Shown: positions 41,513 to 51,390, numbered from the stretch's first letter. The stretch is DNA of 64,000 bases from Isochrysis galbana (GCA_018136815.1 CM030932.1:5990407-6054406); one strand, 5' to 3'. Notes: generated by a model not told the origin, from the sequence alone. Program-made: numbers and translations.

Positions 41513-43096
41513 CTATGGGCCATTGGATATGCCTACCATGAGTCCCCGGTCGTCCCGTTCTTCAACTAGGGCCCTTGAAGCTGACATGATGGCACTAGGA
41601 TCAATAAGAGCATCGAGTGCGCCTAGCAAATTCTTCGCTGCTTGCAATTGTTGTTTGGGTGGATCAAATGATGAGGTGGGTTTGCCCAAAGAGCTACGTC
41701 TTGTGGCGGTGGCTTTCTGTGAAGAATCACGAATCATCTGTCTTGAGTGAGCCTCCTCTGCTGCAGCCATTCTAAGAGGAAGAAAGGAGCCTGGTGACTT
41801 TCGGGTGTGGAGTCCTAATGAAGGCTTGTCACGAGTCTCTGCGCCATGGGCGCCGCGCTTCGTAAATGGCAAAGGCGTCTGGTAGCTCCAGCGTCGAGAA
41901 GATGACGACAGACGTGGCTCCGAACCAAATGTCGTATGTGCTGATGGCCTATACGCCGCCTTAGGTGGCAACGATGCTGGGACTTGTTGAGCAACAGACA
42001 AGCGAACCCAATTGCCTTCCTCTGGAAGGTCATGCCTAGATGGCAATGCCCCTCCCAAGGTATCACTCCATGCTCTCGGTGCATAGGCATCAAGATCTTC
42101 CACCGGATGCACTTCCACACCCGAAACTCTCTCCTCATGGCTCTGCAAGTTGGCAACAGCTTGTCTATCCTGAGACGCAGCCGCCAACTTGGCATGCGCA
42201 ACGGCTGCTTGCGACGAAGGTTGCTGATGGAGCACGCACGGTCTCACAAACGAAATACCACATGGATCGCCGTTGCCACTTGCGCCGTACGGATTCCCTG
42301 TCATGCACCGCTTCTCGTCATTCTCAACGCAATCATCTGCCAACAAAGTGGCAGCAATATCCAAGTAGGCTTCGGCCTCCACGCGTACGGAGGAAAGTTC
42401 CATGGAATCTAGAAGTTTTCGAGGTGTCTTATTTGCATATCTCTCTTCCCGCGGTCCTAGAGCACGGAGATGTGAGAAGCCTTCTGCGTTCTTCAGACAC
42501 GCAATTGAGCGGTCGGCAAAATCAACCCATTTCGCTTTTTCCGTTGCGCTTGAATCACGGATTCCATCGGTGACTGGCATAGAGATGCTTGATGTCTCAA
42601 CGATTGTACAACGCGCAGCAGCATCAAATTGTGCTGCCCGCTCGGATGCTGCGGCCGCTGCTTCGCGTGCTCCGGAAAGGGCCTCACCCAATCGCAACAA
42701 GACTGCCCTGCTTCCAGATCGCCTAATTGCAGCGGAGAGGGCCTTCACTGCATCTTGCAGACCGTTGGTGCGAGGGGGCAAGCTCGATGCCGATGAGACT
42801 TCGAGCGGGTGGACAGGAACCTCACGGAGAGGCCGCCACACCGCGCGCATGTTCAGCGCACGAATCAAATTGGCATTCCATGGGAATGAGAAAGCTTGAC
42901 CGTCAGCTGCGGATATCGAGACAGAGCCCTCCTCAGAGAGCTGGCTGTCTATGAGTGAGCGCTGCTCATCATTGAGCAGGTAGGCGGCGAGTACCCGCCT
43001 CTTGCCCGCGCATGCTGCGCCGAGACGAACTGAGTCTGCAAGCACAGCCGCCTCACCCCGCGGAAGCTGGAGGCTAGAAGACGACAGCCGCGCCAT
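41513..43096 (-). CDS. Hypothetical protein, 527 residues (complete copy)
   Basis: An uninterrupted frame from MARLSSSSLQLPRGEAAVL to a stop at 41513. I do not recognise a domain. The first ~210 residues contain Ala-rich stretches likely to be helical (AVKALSAAIRRSG, GEALSGAREAAAAASERAAQ). The middle (~240-420) is polar and mixed, and the last ~110 residues are Ser/Lys/Arg-rich with SFDPPKQQLQAAKNLLGALDAL near the end. No signal peptide or membrane segment is evident. The start is preceded at 89-209 bp by a module shared with the GH3 gene. A 3' part is duplicated and truncated at 9769-10172. Function unknown. Confidence 0.65.
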   Translation of the reverse strand: MARLSSSSLQLPRGEAAVLADSVRLGAACAGKRRVLAAYLLNDEQRSLIDSQLSEEGSVSISAADGQAFSFPWNANLIRALNMRAVWRPLREVPVHPLEVSSASSLPPRTNGLQDAVKALSAAIRRSGSRAVLLRLGEALSGAREAAAAASERAAQFDAAARCTIVETSSISMPVTDGIRDSSATEKAKWVDFADRSIACLKNAEGFSHLRALGPREERYANKTPRKLLDSMELSSVRVEAEAYLDIAATLLADDCVENDEKRCMTGNPYGASGNGDPCGISFVRPCVLHQQPSSQAAVAHAKLAAASQDRQAVANLQSHEERVSGVEVHPVEDLDAYAPRAWSDTLGGALPSRHDLPEEGNWVRLSVAQQVPASLPPKAAYRPSAHTTFGSEPRLSSSSRRWSYQTPLPFTKRGAHGAETRDKPSLGLHTRKSPGSFLPLRMAAAEEAHSRQMIRDSSQKATATRRSSLGKPTSSFDPPKQQLQAAKNLLGALDALIDPSAIMSASRALVEERDDRGLMVGISNGP

Positions 43097-43184
43097 CCGT
43101 CAGATGGGCTCCGCGACGGGGGTTGACGGGTTGACAGAAACCAACACTTGCCCCACACGGCAAGAGAGGAGGAGAGAGACTATC

Positions 43185-43305
43185 TTGTTTAGCCTGAGTT
43201 GTTTTGTAGGATTACGTGGTTCTACTCCTCCGGTGTACGGTGTAGTAACGTGGTATCGTCACCGACTCGTTGCGCGAGCTAGCCTGCAATGGTTACGCTG
43301 ATCCA
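43185..43305 (-). promoter_or_regulatory. Upstream module shared with the GH3 gene
   Basis: On the minus strand it reads ACGAGTCGGTGACGATACCA, ACACCGTACACCGGAGGAGT, GAACCACG and TACAAAACAACTCAGGC, matching 26420-26537. It lies 89-209 bp before the start at 43096, in the same orientation to its gene as the GH3 copy. It may be a promoter element or a repeat that landed near promoters. Confidence 0.5.
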
Positions 43306-43574
43306 CACCGCTCTTCTCACAGTCACTGGGCTCAGTACAGGCTAGGCCAAACATGGTACCCCCGTCGAGAGGACGCGATTGAGCGCGCGCGCCCCAGGTC
43401 CAGGTCTCTTCGTCTCTTCACGCAACACAAGGTCCTTAAAAGGTTGGACCCTGAGCCTCTGGGGCCCCCATTCTGCACCTGTCTGCCTGTCGACCAGGGA
43501 GGGAGGGGGGGTTGGAGCGATGGGCTGGCCACGAGGGGCCAGGACGAGCGAACCAGGCGAGCCTGTGGGGATTA
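43306..43574. repeat. Dispersed repeat fragment
   Basis: About 43465-43545 (CCCATTCTGCACCTGTCTGC, CGACCAGGGAGGGAGGGGGG, TTGGAGCGATGGGCTGGCC) is the reverse complement of about 50808-50880 and resembles 22818-22900. No gene. Confidence 0.6.
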
Positions 43575-43861
43575 GGGCGGTCAAACAGCAAACAGCAAAC
43601 AGGGGCTTTTTAACTATTAGTAAGGGTTGGGCTGCATCTTTTGACCGTGGCGCGAGGCCCAATAAAAAACCTTCAGGGGGGGCCACCTGCCGCCACGAAA
43701 ATCTTAGCCAGGAAATGGTGCGATTCTCCCCCCCCCCCCCCCCCCCCCTCCGTCACGCGCGCTCACACTCTACCCGTAAAGAATTGGCGGTCGCGCACGC
43801 GGGGGGATCGGTTCCTTTATATCTAAGCTACATTCGGCATTTGCTTCCCGCCCGATGCAGC

Positions 43862-44596
43862 GCCGTGTTGGGCTGCCGACAGTCCGACCACCCCCTGACC
43901 CTCTGGCATCATGGCCCGCGCAGCCCACCCAGCTCCTCACAGCGCGCGCACGCGGCTACCCTGGCTGCCGCAGACCCCGCCCTGACCATCCCGACCCGCC
44001 CCTCGCAGGATTTGCCCTCACTCGAACTCGGCATCGAGAACCAGGACCAGCTCACCGACGCGGCCGTCCACGCGTGGCTGACAAGCCTCCGCGTTGAGGC
44101 TGCCCTCGCGGCCCTCCTCTCTCTGACAGTGCCAGATTCGGCGCTGATCGATGAGGCAAGACCCGTGGGTGGCCTCAGGACGGGCCACGTCGTAGCTCTC
44201 TACGCCGCGGCGAGCAAAAAAGCCCAAGATCTTGCCAGAGCGCCGCACAGCGCATCTGGCGGGAACCCACCACCCAAAGCAGAAATCATCTTCTGCCGCT
44301 GGGTGGTGGGCTTGGCAGGCGGTATTGGGAATCAACCCATACTGCCAATGACGCGCGACGGCGCGACGAAAGCGCTCCTGGCACGCGGAGCTCGCGCAGC
44401 CAAGGCGCACTCCAAGGTCTTGGCAATACTTGACATGAAGTCAAGGAGAGCCATAGACCGCGGAGCCGACGCGGCGTCCGTCGATCTCCTGTGGGCAGCA
44501 GAGGCAGAGGGCCTTTGGCGGTCCGCCGCCAAACCTTTCAACATTGGCAAAAGCGACAGCGGCGACGGGCCAGAGAGTGGGGGAGGCGGCGGTGGT

Positions 44597-44640
<44 letters not shown>

Positions 44641-46539
44641 CAGCGGTGGCAATGAGCCTACCCCACCGATCCAAGCGGCGGCGCCACTCAGTCCGCGGAT
44701 AGTCCGCTGGCTGATCGCATGCGGCACGGCATCACCAGGCTCGCCATTGCGAGCTCTTGCGGGGGCCATACTGCCACTCACAGTCATAAGTGAGTTCGTT
44801 GGCTGTGGCTCCCGCTCACATTGGGTCCCACGCCGGCAGCAACAAGCTCTGCGAGTCACGCAGGCTGAACTGCGTTTGGAGCTACGGCGGAGCTCCCGAC
44901 TGCACAACGAGCTTGCGGAGCGGGATGTGGCCATGGCGGCGCTACAGCGCAGCCAGCAACGAGCTGTGAGGCAAGAGGCCGCGGTGAGGGCGGCTCTGGA
45001 AGCAGAGAGACGCGCCGCTGCGCAGAAGGTGGCAGCGGCGCGGCTCTCCGCGGCGTTGCAGGTGTCCACAGCTCGTAAGGCGAACATGGCGGCGCGGCAG
45101 AAACTGGAGGCGCGGCATGCGGCCGCGATGGAGGCGGCGCTCCATTCACAGCAGGCGGTCGAGGAAAGGGCGACTAGGCGCATCCTGGAGCACCAGGAGC
45201 AGCACCGGGCCTACACGGAGTTGCTGCGGCAGGCTAGAGCCGAGGCCATCAAGGAGAAGGAAGCGAGGCATGGGAGGCGACAGCGAGGGCAATGTAGGAG
45301 ACCGAGAATCGCGAGAGCGCACTCGACCGTATCCGATGCGGGCGCACAGGTGGCGCCCAGGATACCATCAAGCAGCTGCGGCAGCAGGTCACAGAGCTGC
45401 GGCGGGAGCTCCGGAAGGTGCGCGAGCGAGCGGCGGAGCGGAGCGGGAGGGCGGATGACGTTGAGCAGCTGCGGCGCTGCCTGGAGAAGGCGCGCGAGGA
45501 GAAGAGGCGACTGGAGGCCGACTTCGAGGCGGCGGCGGACTACATGGGCGACGACGCGGCAAAGCTGCGGTAGCTGCAAGCCATGCTCGAGGCTGAGCGC
45601 GGGCGGACGCAGGAGCTGGTGGCGACGGTGGAGGCACTGCGCGCGCAGCTCGCGCATGCGTCCGAGCAAATGGCCGCGACAGCACAGGCTGCCGCCAAAC
45701 ACACCAGAGCCGCCGAGAACGTCGCCGCGCCGCCAAATAGTAAATTCTTCGCAAATGGCCACTACACGGCGGAGATCGATAGTACCTTCATCAAACTACT
45801 ACTAGCAGAAGTTCCTCGCCGCCGCGCCCCGACCGTCTTCCGCATCGTCGCCGATTTCTTTGGGATAACCATACCGCGGCGCGAGCGGTACATCCGCTCG
45901 CAGGGAGCGAGCGTGCTTCACACCCTCTCCTACATCCCGTCGGCGACGCGCGTAAAGGAGCTGGCGTCCGTGGCAGAGAAGCTCAACTCCCTCCAAGTCG
46001 GCGAGTTCATCCTGGGCCACCTTGAATCCGACGAGAGGGGCATCTGCCACGCGGGCGATGGAGCGGAGTCGAAGCAGATCGACTGCATCGGCGACGTCAT
46101 GGCTCGGCGCATCGACGGCAAGCTCGAAGTGCGTGCGCTCAGCTTGAAGGCGCTCCAGGGCAAGACGGCGAAGGCCCAGGCGGACTCGTACACCGAGGCG
46201 ATGGCCGAGATATCTGACCTCATGCTCAAGGCGGGTACCATCGACGAGCGCGCGGCGAAGATCTTGGCCGCCTTCCGGCCCACGGTCACCGCGTGCGACC
46301 GCAACGCCACCGCGCGCAAGGCCGAACGCGCCTGCCCGATTGGCGTGACCATCCGGGTGGGATATGCGTATATGGTATCTGGTGGGGTCTCCCATCCGGA
46401 TGGATCGTCGAAAATGCCACGCAGCGCGCCCGGCATCGGTTCGAAGTTGGGCTTTTTAAGCTTTTGCGATTTTAGCGTCTTTTGTCAGTTTTTGATTACG
46501 TTTTGTTGTGGGGGCCCAAGGGGGGGGTCCGGGTCCTAA
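43862..46539 (+). pseudogene. Coiled-coil protein with DDE-transposase-like C-terminus (broken)
   Basis: The frame is open from upstream of 43862 to 45293. An intron at 45294-45349 (56 nt, GTAGGA ... GCGCACAG) would restore the frame into QDTIKQLRQQVTELRREL. A TAG at 45571-45573 then interrupts KLR*LQAMLEAERG, after which the frame stays open to 46539. About 44840-45700 encodes a long Ala/Arg/Glu/Gln coiled coil; 44577-44645 a poly-Gly linker. Downstream, RIVADFFGITIPRRERYIRS, HAGDGAESKQIDCIGDV, LKALQGKTAKAQ and TACDRNATARKAE are reminiscent of DDE transposases (two candidate catalytic Asp); the third acidic residue is not seen. The start codon is uncertain. Pseudogene, or a single error at the TAG. 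Confidence 0.45.
44577..44645 (+). repeat. GGC/GGT trinucleotide repeat
   Basis: About 22 tandem GGN codons encode a poly-glycine linker in the preceding pseudogene frame. Prone to length change. Confidence 0.9.
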
Positions 46540-46540
46540 T

Positions 46541-46832
46541 GGGCCCCGGATATGTGCTAGTTGGGTGTATTGGTATTGGGAACTTTCTCCCGAAAAAAAT
46601 CCTTAAATTTCCTCAATTCTGAAATGGTCATTTTTTCACCCCTTTAAAAAAACAGAGTGGGTCAGCAGGGCAGTGGCCTCCTGCCTCCTGGCAAGCCATC
46701 AGGCATGGCAGGAGGATGGGGATGGGTGGTTCCTCCCCACGGCAGGGGAGGAGTGGGAGTGGAGAGAGAGGGGGGCTCGTGCCCCCCCATGGGCGAACCA
46801 AGTACCAAGTATAAACAATAAACTTAGTTGTG
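46541..46832 (-). repeat. LINE leader repeat copy and flank
   Basis: 46541-46655 has no recognised content. 46660-46832 repeats the leader block: CCTGGCAAGCCATCAGGC, GGGTGGTTCCTCCCC, GGGGGGCTCGTGCCCCCCC, then AAGTATAAAC and AAACTTAGTTG, here with a short insertion in the terminal palindrome. Confidence 0.65.
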
Positions 46833-47062
46833 CTATAATGATAATAAACAAAAACGAAACACGTCAAATAGGTAATAAAAGTTGGAGCGTTTCGCGGTTT
46901 TTTGAGCGCGGCGGTGAAGCAGACGCGATCTCTCGCGAGCGATGGTGCATGGTGCCCAACCCCAACCTACAACCTAGACCGTGAGAAATTGTAGTCTTGT
47001 AAGAGGTCTTGTTGGCTAGCATCCCTAGTCCCTAGTCACATACACCGGACGAGCCGTGCACC

Positions 47063-47170
47063 AACCGCGCACACACCCTCATCGCGGGGGAGGGGCTCCG
47101 TTGCCGATGAGGCACGGTCCCTCAGCACTAGGATTAAACCAGGACAACAAGAAAACTCTGACACAGACAG
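47063..47170 (+). promoter_or_regulatory. Upstream module shared by the exostosin and JMJD6-like genes (copy 1)
   Basis: CACCCTCATCGCGGGG, CGATGAGGCACGGTCCC and GGACAACAAGAAAACTCTG are shared with 51262-51384. CCTCATCG and CGATGAGG can pair as a stem. A weaker internal repeat follows at 47196-47240 (CCCCTCAGCACTGGGG, GACAAGAAAACT). It lies ~100-207 bp before the exostosin start codon and may form part of its 5' UTR. Confidence 0.5.
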
Positions 47171-47269
47171 AGCCTCGCGCCTCGCGCTCGGCCGTAAGGC
47201 CCCTCAGCACTGGGGTTGGACAAGCACAGACAAGAAAACTTTACCACGCTGGCTGGCCGAGGACGTGCG

Positions 47270-50072
47270 ATGAGCAGTCGCCGCGGCACCGGTGGCTTCT
47301 CCCCACTGGCCCTCATGCTGCTTGCTGCAGGGATAGGTAGGATCGTCTGCGTCGCCAAGCTCACTCTCTCTGGAGACTCGAGTCTCCAGGAAATGGAGGA
47401 GGAGCCAGCCGTTCGGTCTGCGGGCAGGCAGCGAGGCAAGCGGCGAGGGGCGCGCCGGCGCAAATGGCCAGCTATGCAGCCGCTGCCAGCTGTGCCGACG
47501 AAGTCATCGCTGGCAACGGGGCCCGTGCCTATTGCTACCTCACGCAAAGATTTGGTCGGATATCTAGAGCCGCCGCTCTCACTCAACCACTTATGCGATG
47601 GGCATGGAGTGTACAATCCACGTCTTGATGAGTGCCGGTGCACGGCAGGATGGACGGGCAGGAGGTGCGAGCAGAGGAACAAGAGGTCATGCAACCACGC
47701 GGGTGGTCCACCGGGAAACACTGCGCGGGTGCGGAATGATGCCATCTGTGCGGGCAACTGCGACGAGGATCGTGGGCTGTGTTATTGTGCTGGGCTCGCA
47801 ACACCATTCCAACGTCCTATTTCGCATACATGTGCACCAGTAGTCCACATAGATACCAGGCTTCCCGACGGCCGACCGGCTTACCCAGCGGATCCACTGC
47901 CTACGGATGCTGCCTCATCTCGGCTAAGAGCCGAACAGCAGAAAATTGCAGAGAAGGCAATTCTCATCAGGCAAAGTTCATATGGTTTTGGATCTAACGA
48001 TTGGCGTCAAAGGTACCCCGAGGTAAAAGCGCCTGCCCAGTGCGCTGGCGAAACAGTCAGCAAGAAATGCTTAACACACCTGTTACGCGACAGCGAGCGA
48101 CTTGCGGATGCTTCGGGGTGGGCACCTGTTGTCATCTGGGAGCGGCCGACGCCTGAACAGCCGTTCTTGGCCAACTGGACACGCCCATGGGGCTTGCCTT
48201 TTGACCTGCTCTATGGGGAACGTGGCGAGTACGGCAGCCGTCCGAGGCCACCAGAGGCAGCGAAGATGCGTAGAGGTTGGCCTTGGGCCAACGTTTCAAA
48301 TGTGCGTGGCTGGTGTGAGATTAAAGATGAGGCGGCTCTCGAGGAGCACAAGGCCCAAGGAGGCAGACTTGCTGTCAATTGTCGAGAATGCTTTGACGGT
48401 CGTGCAGGCCCAATGTGCGAGAAGCCAAAGCAAGCATACTGCTTGCGTGATTGCTCTGGGCATGGCCGCTGTGATTCTGGCTTCTGCTGGTGTGAAGAGG
48501 AGTGGTTTGGAATTGACTGCTCTCAGCACCGGTATCTGCCGCCTCCGCCGCCACTTTCAGAGACGAGCAAACCACCCTCTCTGGCGCGAAAGTCGGAGCT
48601 TCGGATTTACGTCTATGACATGCCGTCGGAGTTCACGACGCGCAACTTGCAATGGCGCAACGGCCAGGATATAGGTCTTTACCGCAATTTCGATGCCGAA
48701 AATCGCTCGGGCTTCGTGTCTGGCTCTTTGTATGCCATGGAGCTTGCTCTCCATGAGTGGATGCTTGATTCTCCATTGCGCACACCTAACCCATCAGAAG
48801 CCCACCTGTTCTTTGTGCCAATTTACCTCGCCTCCCTTTTTCTCTGGCCAGTGGTCAAGTTTGCGGACGAACCATACCTAGGTAGAGAGACACATGAGAC
48901 GAAGCGGAGGTCGCACCAAGGAACCCTGCTGATGCTCGAGGCGTTAAGGTGCGCCGCAAGGCTCACAACCTCGCCTCATCGAGCGGCATGTCACACCATC
49001 GCAACAAGTCCCGCCATGCCACTGCTCCAGATATGTACGAGCCTCGGCTCCACATTGGAACGCGAGCGGTGGTCGAGATCATGTGTTTATGATGCTGCAT
49101 GATGAGGGTCCGTGCTTTTGCCCTCGCGAGGCTCGATCTGCAATCCTCCTCACCCATTATGGCTATTATGCCCAAGTGCCTCGGCCATGGGGTACGTTCT
49201 ATGACGACAATTTCCTCGCTGACCGCGGGTTCTACGCTAAGTGGATCGGGAATCCAAATCGTCCCAGTCCATGCTTCACGCGGGGCAAAGACCTCGTCAT
49301 CCCACCGTGGAAGCCGCCTAGCTTTTGGAAGGGCACGTTCCGAGATCCACATACCATGCAACTCGGCCGTCGGCCAGGCATTGTGTACTTTGCCGGAGAT
49401 CTTGGCTTCAACCGACTGATCGGCTACTCGCGCGATCTGCGCCAGAGGGCTCACGCGCTCTTTTGTCCTCCTCAAAAGAAAGCGCCTTGTACCAAATTCG
49501 TCAGTGGCTGCCGCCCCGATATTCCTCAGAATTGCTCACTATGGCGGGAGGGTGTGACTATCACTACCCACTCTCCAAATTATCATGCCGAGCTGTTGCG
49601 CCACACGTTTTGCCTCGCCTTCCCAGGCGATGGATGGTCGTCGCGTGTGCTTGACGGCATAATACATGGCTGCATTCCTGTAATTATTGAAGATGAGTCG
49701 CAAATGTTCTTTGAAGGTGCCTTCGAGCTCGTTGGGCTTGGGATCGACTACCCTGACTTCTCCATTCGGCTCCCGGAGGCACGGCTTCACGAATTGGTCG
49801 ACGTGCTTGTGGCTGTGCCCGATGAGGAGGTGCGACGCCTTCAGTCGAACGCCCTACGTGTGCGCGATTACTTCATCTATAAGGACATGTACAACCCAAC
49901 GACGAGGCGCGATCGGCGCGACGTGCTCCTCGCTTTAGGGCGTCCTCGCCAAGACGCATTCCTACTTCTCACACTTGCGCTAGAGGCACGAGCTAGAGCC
50001 ATAGGCAAGCTTAGAAATGGCAGTAGGGATTGGTGGACCCGCAATCGGCGATTGCTCCGTGCCCGTTCTTGA
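47270..50072 (+). CDS. Exostosin-family glycosyltransferase (GT47-like) with two EGF-like motifs
   Basis: Probable Golgi type II membrane glycosyltransferase acting on polysaccharide or glycoprotein glycans. Exons 47270-48948 and 49031-50072 are joined over an 82-nt intron (AAG|GTGCGC ... TGCTCCAG), restoring EALR-YVRASAPHWNASGGRDH, a GT47 hallmark; 906 residues result. The ATG at 47270 is chosen because it puts the hydrophobic segment SPLALMLLAAGIGRIVCVA at residues ~10-30, a signal anchor. EGF-like motifs lie near 105-135 (CDGHGVYNP...CRCTAGWTGRRC) and 385-418 (CSGHGRCDSGFCWCEEEWFG). The exostosin domain runs from ~443 (LRIYVYDMPSEF) through VFMMLHDEGPC to FCLAFPGDGWSSRVLDGIIHGCIPVII. An in-frame upstream ATG at 47216 is less likely. 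Acceptor substrate unknown. Confidence 0.9.
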
Positions 50073-50109
50073 ATATTTGCGGGAGATTTACATATCCGAT
50101 AATATCATA

Positions 50110-50235
50110 TCCGCGGCGTCAACTACGTGTATACTTAGTTCACCCATGGGGGGGGGGGGATACGAATGCACCAAGCCCCAGCCCTCCTCCTCCTCTCTCC
50201 ACTCCTCTCCGTTTGTTGGGAAGTAACCACCTACC
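50110..50235 (+). repeat. LINE leader repeat copy (degenerate)
   Basis: Begins CAACTACGTGTATACTTAGT then TCACCCATGGGGGGG, followed by the CTCTCTCCACTCCTCTCC word and a degraded AAGTAACCACCTACCC. No LINE coding sequence follows. Confidence 0.6.
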
Positions 50236-50320
50236 CGACATTCACTGCTTTGATTCTCTACACGCGCGCGATCCTCCCATTCTCCCAAAATAGACTTCCA
50301 TGGGCCGGACAAGGCGGGGG

Positions 50321-50491
50321 AGTCACTCACCGACGCCATGGAGCTTTTCGTGGGTTCGTGGGGTAGAGGTAGAGGGGGTTCGCGGGAGGGGGGGGGGGTC
50401 TGGGGGGTAGGTAAGGGGGGTCCCTGGGGAATCCTTGGACACCCAGGAGGGGTGGAAAATAGTAGTTAAAAAGCGTGAGTGACCGGCCTAG
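50321..50491 (+). mobile_element. MITE with GTCACTCAC ends
   Basis: About 170 bp from AGTCACTCACCGACGCCATG to GTTAAAAAGCGTGAGTGACC, with GAATCCTTGGACACCCAGGA inside. It is the most complete of the three copies and has GTCACTCAC / GTGAGTGAC inverted ends. Non-coding. Confidence 0.7.
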
Positions 50492-50929
50492 AATTGATGA
50501 AGACCGAAGTAAAACAGCGCCACGATATAATCCAACGGCCAACACCTGAGGGGGAAGCTCAGGGTCACACAAGGGGGTGGTTCCTTGCACCGGCGATACC
50601 TGAACGCTCGACTTAGCCTATAAACGCTAGGAGCACGCAAGGAAGTAAGCCAGGCGAGGGGCAAAGAATGCAGGCGACAAGGGAGGCGACATAGGAGGCG
50701 AGGGCAAAGCGAGGGCGAATGTAGGATGATGCGACGGTGGACGGTGGCGAGCCGGAGGGGACATAGAAACGCAGACAGCTTCTAAAACAAAAAGGTCGAT
50801 CGCGGATGCGACACCAGCCCATCGCTCCAACCCCCACTCCCCCCCTGGTCGACAGGCAGACAGGTGCAGAATGGGGGGCTCTGAGGCTCAGGAGCGCAAG
50901 AGAGAGAGGGAAAGTCGCGTTCCGTCAAA
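50492..50929. repeat. Dispersed repeat fragment and GGCGA-rich stretch
   Basis: 50640-50720 contains repeated GGCGA/AGGCGA words. 50808-50885 (CCAGCCCATCGCTCCAACCC, GGTCGACAGGCAGACAGGTG) matches 43465-43545 inverted and 22818-22900 directly. No gene. Confidence 0.55.
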
Positions 50930-51246
50930 AGGAAGGGGGTGGGGGTGGGTGGGCGGAGTGAGAGCTCCGCTCACCGAAAAATAGGTAAGTCCCGCACCTG
51001 CTTACAGGATAAGTCGTTGTCGAGCCCGGTAGGAGGAAGGGGGGAACGGATCACCGGGGGGGGGGGGGGCGCGGGCCACCGGACCAAATCTAAACCCTTT
51101 ACCCCAGTCCCCCTAGTAGTGCACGGGGGTAGCTGCCTGATGGCTGATGGCGGGGGGGGGGGGACGGGGGAGGAGGGGTGTAGAAAGTATACTACGTGTG
51201 GGTAGTGGTTCCATTCGCTGCGAGTGAGGTAAGAATATTATGAAGT
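50930..51246 (+). repeat. ~320-bp dispersed repeat, copy 2
   Basis: Same orientation and content as 22980-23302, ending GTAAGAATATTATGAAGTTT. It lies directly against the upstream module of the JMJD6-like gene. Confidence 0.8.
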
Positions 51247-51253
51247 TTATTCA

Positions 51254-51390
51254 ACCGCGCACACCCACCCTCATCGCGGGGTAGGGGCTTCGCCGTTGCT
51301 TCGTTTCCGATTTCCGATGAGGCACGGTCCCATGACGACACTAGCACTAAAATTAAACTTGGACAACAAGAAAACTCTGACACAGGTGCT
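51254..51390 (+). promoter_or_regulatory. Upstream module of the JMJD6-like gene (copy 2)
   Basis: Matches 47063-47170: CCGCGCACACCCACCCTCAT, CGATGAGGCACGGTCCC, CTAGCACTAAAATTAAAC and GGACAACAAGAAAACTCTG. It ends ~30 bp before the start codon, so the distal part is probably 5' UTR. An extra ~15 bp (TTCGTTTCCGATT) lies in the loop of the CCTCATCG/CGATGAGG stem. Confidence 0.5.

Larger units (their letters stand above)
32904..41916. repeat. Segmental duplication, right copy (~9.0 kb)
   Basis: Partner of 1171-10172. This copy is the more complete: LINE-A keeps its frame, and beyond 41916 the unknown gene continues to a full start codon. Beyond the left edge (32904) the sequence continues into LINE-A, but the partner is hidden by the gap, so the true left boundary is unknown. 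Confidence 0.95.
43575..46540 (+). mobile_element. Candidate DNA transposon
   Basis: The left end AGGGCGGTCAAACAG...GGGGCTTTTTAACTATTAG belongs to the terminal-motif family also at 22091, 11688-11717 and 58960-58990. The first ~260 bp (43600-43850) recur inverted at 58735-58990. The right part (46437-46490) shares TTCGAAGTTGGGC and GCGATTTTAGCG with 25880-25925. It holds one large gene with transposase-like features (next entry). A matching right-hand inverted repeat was not found, so the right boundary is uncertain. Confidence 0.45.
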
